Positions 58,691 to 64,000 of a stretch of 64,000 bases of DNA are shown here, piece after piece. The notes under the pieces are model-generated. The model was not told the origin of the DNA. It worked only from the letters and a program-made list of their open reading frames with translations, and did not search any database. Made by a program: the position numbers and the translations under genes. The stretch is from Myotis daubentonii (Eukaryota; Chordata; Mammalia; Chiroptera; Vespertilionidae). Numbering within the stretch: the first letter of the stretch is position 1; each line of letters starts with the position of its first letter. The DNA is taken from the NCBI RefSeq assembly GCF_963259705.1, contig NC_081842.1, positions 36,359,796 through 36,423,795 of the forward strand, given 5' to 3'.

Positions 58691-59199
58691 TCGTGTGACC
58701 ATTTTCACATTTGCCCTTCCCATGCAAGCTTCTGTAATGTATGGTATAAAAAATAGTAAAGTAGGGAATCTAGAAATGGAATTCTCAAAGTGAGGACAAA
58801 AAAGTGGGCAACAGGAAAGTTTGTCAGCAGATAGCAGGGTCCTCCTGACAAAATAAAAGCAGATAGCAAGCTCAAGGTCAGGGAAATACTGTAGCCCTTG
58901 GAAGACAGCATGGTAAACATAAGAGACCCAATGATAGAGAATCTGGAGTTTTTGTTTATTAGACAAACATACTAAGTCAAATAGAATCCTAATTATTGAA
59001 ACGTAAGTCTGAGGTTATACACAGGGCAGAGTACGGAAGAAAGCATTGGGAATCTGAAACAAGGAAAAATCAAAACAAAAAAACCCAAAACGCATTCTTC
59101 TGTTTTCTGAAATGTGTCAAGCTCTTTCTCATTTTAAGATTTTCACATATGTTTTTACTCTCTTATTTAAATGTATACCCCCTGATATTCTTTCATTGA

Positions 59200-59325
59200 C
59201 TCTCCCACATATATCCTTTGAAACCTTCCTCATGTTTCATAAAAATATACACTTGAAACTTTTATGATCTTATTGAGCAATGTCACCCCAATAAATTTTG
59301 TTTTAAAAAATTCTTAAAAAATAAT
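59200..59325 (+). repeat. possible L1 3' end fragment (copy 1)
   Basis: acacttgaaacttttatgat, then caatgtcaccccaataaatt and an A-rich tail, similar to the L1 3' end at 40190-40230. Repeated at 60977-61102. Confidence 0.45.
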
Positions 59326-59358
59326 ACAGTTTACATTGAATGGGAATTATATAAACCA

Positions 59359-59663
59359 TCCTATGTAATAAAAGGCTAATATGCAAATTGACCTAACAGT
59401 GGAACAACCAGTTGCTATGACACACACTGACCACCAGGGGGCAGACACTCAATGCAGGAGCTGCCCCCTGGTGGTCAGTGCGCTCCCCCAGGGGAAGTGC
59501 CACTCAGCCAGAAGCCCTGACCCTCTCCTGCCTCCGCAGCAGCGCTAAGGATGTCCAACTGTGGGCATAGGCCCGCTACCCTCAGTCGGACATCCCTCGA
59601 GGGCTCCCGGACTGTGAGAGGGCACCCCCATGAGTGCACGAATTTCGTGCACCGGGCCTCTCA
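59359..59663 (+). mobile_element. non-autonomous Helitron (in copy 1)
   Basis: Begins TCCTATGTAATAAAAGGCTA preceded by A and ends gcacgaatttcgtgcaccgg then gcctctca (the CTAG is mutated) followed by T. Has a perfect inverted pair ccaccagggggcag (59431-59444) and ctgccccctggtgg (59461-59474). Duplicated at 61136-61440. Confidence 0.93.
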
Positions 59664-59901
59664 TCAATAATAAAGGTAAAAGTTTAAAAATATATTATCT
59701 CAACTTGTTAATTAACTGGAAAAACATGATGGCACAGCTTGGTATGGATGAACTCTGAATACTCCAGGATCTTATTAACCTAATGGAGTCTCTAATCTGT
59801 TATCACAGTTCCCAGTCTCTTTGCTCTGGATTTCACAAGGCTTTATTTGTTTGTACATCTTCAAACTTCCTTGAATAAGGGTGGTAAATAAAAAGAACAT
59901 G

Positions 59902-60122
59902 GCCCAACCATAGTGGCTCAGTGGTTGAGCATTGTCCTATGAACCAGGAGGAAACTGTTTGATACCTAGTCAGGACACATGTTGGGGTTGGGGGTGGGGG
60001 GTAGATCCCCAGTAGGGGGTGTGCAGGAGATAGCCAATCAATGATTCTGTCTCATCATTGATATCTCTCTCTCTCTCTCTCTCTCCCTTCCTCTCTTAAA
60101 TCAATAAAAATATATATTTTTT
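59902..60122 (+). mobile_element. Ves SINE B, chimeric junction copy
   Basis: Its head (gcccaaccatagtggctcag, tggttgagcattg) matches SINE C at 61679; from gtcctatgaaccaggagga onward it matches SINE A. The switch lies in the 10 bases ttgagcattg (59925-59934), common to both parents. Its left flank equals the left flank of C and its right flank the right flank of A, so it lacks its own target duplication. This is the product of unequal recombination. Confidence 0.95.
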
Positions 60123-60152
60123 AAATGGTATTATATTATAGACTAGTGGCCC

Positions 60153-60324
60153 AATGCACAAAATATGTGCAAGGGGCTCTGCCCTCGCAGCCCCACTTGC
60201 CTCGGCTGGCCCTCACAGCCCAGGCTTCATCCAGAAGGTCATCTGGAAGGTCATCAAGAAGGTAGTCTGGACGGTTGTTCTGCTGTTTATTCTAATTAGT
60301 ATATTAGCTCTTTATTATATAGGA
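60153..60324 (-). mobile_element. short Helitron (in copy 2)
   Basis: Duplicate of the element at 58376-58547. Confidence 0.92.
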
Positions 60325-61135
60325 TGGTGCACTCTAACTTGCTTTTTTCCCATTTAACATCCCATAACTAACTACAACCTATTTATCTATGTATCTATGT
60401 ATCTATCATCTATCTATCTATCCATCATCTATCTATCTATTTATCATTTATTTATATATCTACCTATTCGTGTGACCATTTTCACATTTGCCCTTCCCAT
60501 GCAAGCTTCTGTAATGTATGGTATAAAAAATAGTAAAGTAGGGAATCTAGAAATGGAATTCTCAAAGTGAGGACAAAAAAGTGGGCAACAGGAAAGTTTG
60601 TCAGCAGATAGCAGGGTCCTCCTGACAAAATAAAAGCAGATAGCAAGCTCAAGGTCAGGGAAATACTGTAGCCCTTGGAAGACAGCATGGTAAACATAAG
60701 AGACCCAATGATAGAGAATCTGGAGTTTTTGTTTATTAGACAAACATACTAAGTCAAATAGAATCCTAATTATTGAAACGTAAGTCTGAGGTTATACACA
60801 GGGCAGAGTACGGAAGAAAGCATTGGGAATCTGAAACAAGGAAAAATCAAAACAAAAAAACCCAAAACGCATTCTTCTGTTTTCTGAAATGTGTCAAGCT
60901 CTTTCTCATTTTAAGATTTTCACATATGTTTTTACTCTCTTATTTAAATGTATACCCCCTGATATTCTTTCATTGACTCTCCCACATATATCCTTTGAAA
61001 CCTTCCTCATGTTTCATAAAAATATACACTTGAAACTTTTATGATCTTATTGAGCAATGTCACCCCAATAAATTTTGTTTTAAAAAATTCTTAAAAAATA
61101 ATACAGTTTACATTGAATGGGAATTATATAAACCA

Positions 61136-61440
61136 TCCTATGTAATAAAAGGCTAATATGCAAATTGACCTAACAGTGGAACAACCAGTTGCTATGACAC
61201 ACACTGACCACCAGGGGGCAGACACTCAATGCAGGAGCTGCCCCCTGGTGGTCAGTGCGCTCCCCCAGGGGAAGTGCCACTCAGCCAGAAGCCCTGACCC
61301 TCTCCTGCCTCCGCAGCAGCGCTAAGGATGTCCAACTGTGGGCATAGGCCCGCTACCCTCAGTCGGACATCCCTCGAGGGCTCCCGGACTGTGAGAGGGC
61401 ACCCCCATGAGTGCACGAATTTCGTGCACCGGGCCTCTCA
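61136..61440 (+). mobile_element. non-autonomous Helitron (in copy 2)
   Basis: Duplicate of the element at 59359-59663, including the inverted CTCF-like pair (61208-61221 and 61238-61251). Confidence 0.93.
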
Positions 61441-61678
61441 TCAATAATAAAGGTAAAAGTTTAAAAATATATTATCTCAACTTGTTAATTAACTGGAAAA
61501 ACATGATGGCACAGCTTGGTATGGATGAACTCTGAATACTCCAGGATCTTATTAACCTAATGGAGTCTCTAATCTGTTATCACAGTTCCCAGTCTCTTTG
61601 CTCTGGATTTCACAAGGCTTTATTTGTTTGTACATCTTCAAACTTCCTTGAATAAGGGTGGTAAATAAAAAGAACATG

Positions 61679-61862
61679 GCCCAACCATAGTGGCTCAGTG
61701 GTTGAGCATTGACCTATGAACCAGGAGGTCACAGTTCTATTACAGGTCAGGGCACATGCCTGGGTTGCTGGCTCCATCCCAAGTAGGAGATCAATGATTA
61801 GCTCTCATCATTGATGTTTCTATCTCTCTCTACCTTCCTCTCTGAAATCAATTATATATATA
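61679..61862 (+). mobile_element. Ves SINE C (right border of duplication), tail split by Helitron
   Basis: Starts gcccaaccatagtggctcag, subtype with gcattgacctatgaacc; ends ctctctgaaatcaattatat where a Helitron enters. The left flank aataaaaagaacatg finds its partner aaataaaagaacatgg beyond the Helitron at 62901-62915, so the SINE tail resumes at 62886-62900. Confidence 0.92.
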
Positions 61863-62885
61863 CTAGTGGCCTGGTGCACAAAATTCACGCACATCAAAAG
61901 GGGATTAATTAGAGGAAATATTTTAATATTGCTATTTGCCCTTTCTCTATAATAGAAGTGTCAGAGATGAAAGAAAATTAGTAAAATGTATATGAAAATC
62001 TTCCTCCTGTCAGAGTCTGGGGCGCACAATGGGACCCAGAGTCAAGTTCCTGCCCACCCACCTGCGCCTCAAAATCATGCAAGACCCAGACCCTTCCAGC
62101 CTCCCCCCATTGAGCTAGATGTAGACCTGGCCGGTCCCACCCCAGTCAAGCCCCACTGGGCGGGAGGCACAGCCTCAGGTCCCCCGGCCTGGCGCTGGGG
62201 CAGGGGCACACCTTGAGGTCCCCTATCAAGCCCCGCTGGGTAGGAGATGCGACCTGAGATCCCCTGTCAAGCCCCGCCAGGCAGGGGGCATGGACTGAGG
62301 TCCCCCATCAAGCCCCACTGGGAGGAGGGTGTAGTCTCAGGTCCCCCGTCAAGCCCCACTGGGAGGGGGACCCGGCCTGAGGTCTTCCAGCCCAGGGCGA
62401 GGGGAGCAGCCTGAGGTCCCCCGGCCAAGCACTGGGGTGGGGGGCAGACCTTGAGGTCCCACGTCAAGCCCCGCTGGGCGGGGTGTGTGGACTCAGGTTC
62501 CCTGGCCCAGTGCTGGGGCGGGGTGGGGGGGCACAGCCTGAGGTTCCCCATGAAGCCCCACTGGGTATGGGGCATGCCTGAGGTCCTCCGGCCTAGCACT
62601 GGGATAGGGGGTGTGGCCTGAGGTCCCCTGGCCTGGTGCCAGGGCAGGAGGTGCACCCTGAGGTCCCCTATCAAGCCCTGCTTGGTGGTGGGCGTGGCCT
62701 GAGGTCCCCTGTCAAGCACAGCCTCAGGTCCCTGCTGATTGCTCATTAAGGCTTGTTACAGGAACTCAGCCTCCTCTGTGGGTGCAGCCATCTTGTGTTA
62801 CAGAAACCCTGCCTCCACTGTGGGCGCCACCATCTTTGTGGCAGAGTGATGGCCAATTTACATAGTCCCTCTTTATTATATAGGA
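61863..62885 (-). mobile_element. 1-kb Helitron with GC-rich minisatellite
   Basis: Plus strand: A then CTAGTGGCCTGGTGCACAAA, and at the other end tccctctttattatatagGA followed by T. The largest Helitron in the window. Next to the 3' end is an AT-rich segment (61890-61985) not seen in the others here; the body is a GC-rich minisatellite; near the 5' end are gcagccatcttgtgttacag and caccatctttgtgg, as in the subfamily at 1-231. No Rep/helicase coding sequence is visible. Confidence 0.9.
62140..62735 (-). repeat. GC-rich minisatellite, ~40-50-bp units
   Basis: More than ten imperfect units combining gaggtcccccgtcaagcccc and actgggaggggg-type stretches, alternating with ccggcctggcgctggggc. The absence of stops produces a 159-codon minus-strand frame (62267-62746), which is not a gene. 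Confidence 0.88.
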
Positions 62886-62919
62886 TAATAAAATGAAGTA
62901 AAATAAAAGAACATGGCTA

Positions 62920-63438
62920 ATAATGGAGTCGGGGCTTACTCTCAGCTTGGAATAAAGGAGATCAAACAGGAGGTCATACAAAAAAGGGGGGGGGGGTAAA
63001 AGAGAGAATAGGCCCTGTATTCCTAGAAAGCAGAGCAATGTGATATACTGTAGTTAAGATAAATGTTAGGACATCTCAATATTTTTTTCTGAGGATAAGA
63101 AAGTTGGTCAGGAAGGGGTTAGCCATGCTACACACAGGAGAAGAGGCAAGTGGGGCAGGTAAGCAAAGGCCAGCCTAGAAATGGGGTCTGCTTGGGTGGG
63201 CCAAGCAAGAGCAGAACAAGTCCAAGAGCAGAAGGAGGTGAGTTCAAGTTGAGTTTAGGGAGGAAACGAGAACGAGATCTTTCAGGACCTCCAGGCTAAA
63301 AAGGAGTTGGCTTGTGTGTGATCTGGGATGCCACAGGAGAGTGCATGCCAGAGAGGACTGTCATATATCTCCATTTTACAAAGAAAAACTCCAGCTGCTA
63401 GTGTGAGAATATATTGTTCAAAAGATAAAATTTAAAAG
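62920..63438. other. no recognisable feature
   Basis: Purine-rich unique sequence with a G run near 62987; nothing assigned. Confidence 0.4.
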
Positions 63439-63449
63439 GCATGATTTTA

Positions 63450-63672
63450 AAGATTTTTTAAAATTGATTTTTTAGAGAGAGAAGAAGGGAGAGGGAGAGG
63501 GAGAGAAAGAGAAACTTCGATGTGAAAGCAAAACATAGATGGGCAGCCTCTTGCATGTCCCCTTCCAGGGATTCAGCCTGAAACCCAGGCATGTGCCCTG
63601 ACCTGGAATTGAACCAGCAACCCTTAGTGCATAGGACGATGTCCAACCAACTGAGCCATACCAGGATGAAGA
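63450..63672 (-). mobile_element. Ves SINE with 11-bp target duplication
   Basis: Reverse complement: aaaattgattttttagagag, gggcagcctcttgcatgtcc, B-box complement ggaattgaacc, head complement ccaactgagccataccagga. Flanked by gcatgatttta at 63439-63449 and 63673-63683. Confidence 0.94.
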
Positions 63673-63683
63673 GCATGATTTTA

Positions 63684-64000
63684 TAAAAGGAACAGAAGAC
63701 AGAATTATACTAATTGATCTTTGCATATAGTGTGCATATATTATATGCACCCTTATTTGTATCTATATGTATCCCTATATCTATATGTGTGAATCATAAG
63801 TTCATGTTGTTATTTCCAATTCTAACACAATATTCATTCCAAAGTATGTTCTGGCTTCTCCCCTTTCTATATTTGTCCTCCATTCCCTGTTAATAAAAAA
63901 TCTGCATCTCTTATCCTCAATATATATAATTATTGCTAAATCATCTGCATTCAGCCAATCTCCCAAACACATCAAGCTTCCCTTGCATACTGCTATGAAG
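63684..64000. other. no recognisable feature
   Basis: AT-rich unique sequence with a short tatatctatatg-type stretch; nothing assigned. Confidence 0.4.

Larger units (their letters stand above)
58148..59924. repeat. tandem duplication, copy 1 (1,777 bp)
   Basis: Identical in all parts I compared to 59925-61701, at a constant offset of 1,777 bp. It runs from inside SINE A through a short reversed Helitron, a tcta microsatellite, unique DNA, an L1 3' fragment, a forward Helitron and further unique DNA into the head of SINE B. The open frames within it (67, 99, 71 and 67 codons) are duplicated exactly and are not genes. Confidence 0.95.
59925..61701. repeat. tandem duplication, copy 2 (1,777 bp)
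   Basis: Direct repeat of 58148-59924. I saw no difference in the stretches compared, including both Helitrons, the microsatellite and the unique parts, which implies either a very recent event or an assembly duplication. Confidence 0.95.

Noticed and set aside
58377..60976. Duplicated open frames of 67, 99, 71 and 67 codons
   Set aside because: Exact duplication is due to the 1,777-bp segment duplication; the frames fall in Helitron and unique DNA with no coding evidence.
62267..62746. 159-codon minus-strand open frame
   Set aside because: Lies entirely in the GC-rich minisatellite of a Helitron; the repeats simply lack stops.

Overview
The window looks like non-coding nuclear DNA from a vespertilionid (vesper/evening) bat. 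Two signatures support this: at least eighteen copies of a tRNA-derived SINE of the Ves type (ends like gccctgaccggtttggctc, ...cttcctctctgaaatcaataaaa), and about fifteen Helitron copies of the HeliBat type (5' end tcctatataataaaaggcta, 3' hairpin gtgcacgaatttcgtgcac followed by ctag). Family names are from memory of consensus sequences; no database search was run. I found no host protein-coding gene, no rRNA and no functional tRNA. The longest open frames (about 140-160 codons) all lie in repeats or in unremarkable unique DNA.

Layout. 1-5 kb: a Helitron end, ancient mammalian repeats (an unnamed repeat, a Tigger1 fragment, an old LTR, an MLT1-type LTR with an expanded GA tract) and a head-to-tail Helitron pair. 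6.6-11.5 kb: Ves SINEs, another Helitron pair, and an L1 ORF2 remnant carrying a nested retroposon. 14-23 kb: MIR and L2 relics, MER20, an hAT MITE, a Helitron pair whose first member carries an unusual internal open frame, a probable solo LTR, and another Helitron. 26-34 kb: old L1 copies, several LTRs and Ves SINEs. 34.4-38.9 kb: a miniature, internally deleted class II (betaretrovirus-like) endogenous retrovirus with two LTRs, a Lys-type primer binding site, a 57-bp x4 repeat at the gag start and only the N-terminal part of gag; an independent solo LTR of the same family lies 1.5 kb downstream. 39.5-55 kb: SINEs, L1/L2/MIR relics, two hAT MITEs and another Helitron pair inserted in an old L1. 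58-63 kb: a 1,777-bp direct tandem duplication whose junction is a chimeric Ves SINE, followed by a 1-kb Helitron with a GC-rich minisatellite inserted in a SINE tail.

The elements do not work together as a system; the window records layered insertion. Points of most interest are the SINE-SINE recombination duplication (58148-61701), the gag-start repeat of the mini-ERV, the inverted pairs of CTCF-like motifs inside the Helitrons, and the candidate captured segment in the Helitron at 18.4 kb.
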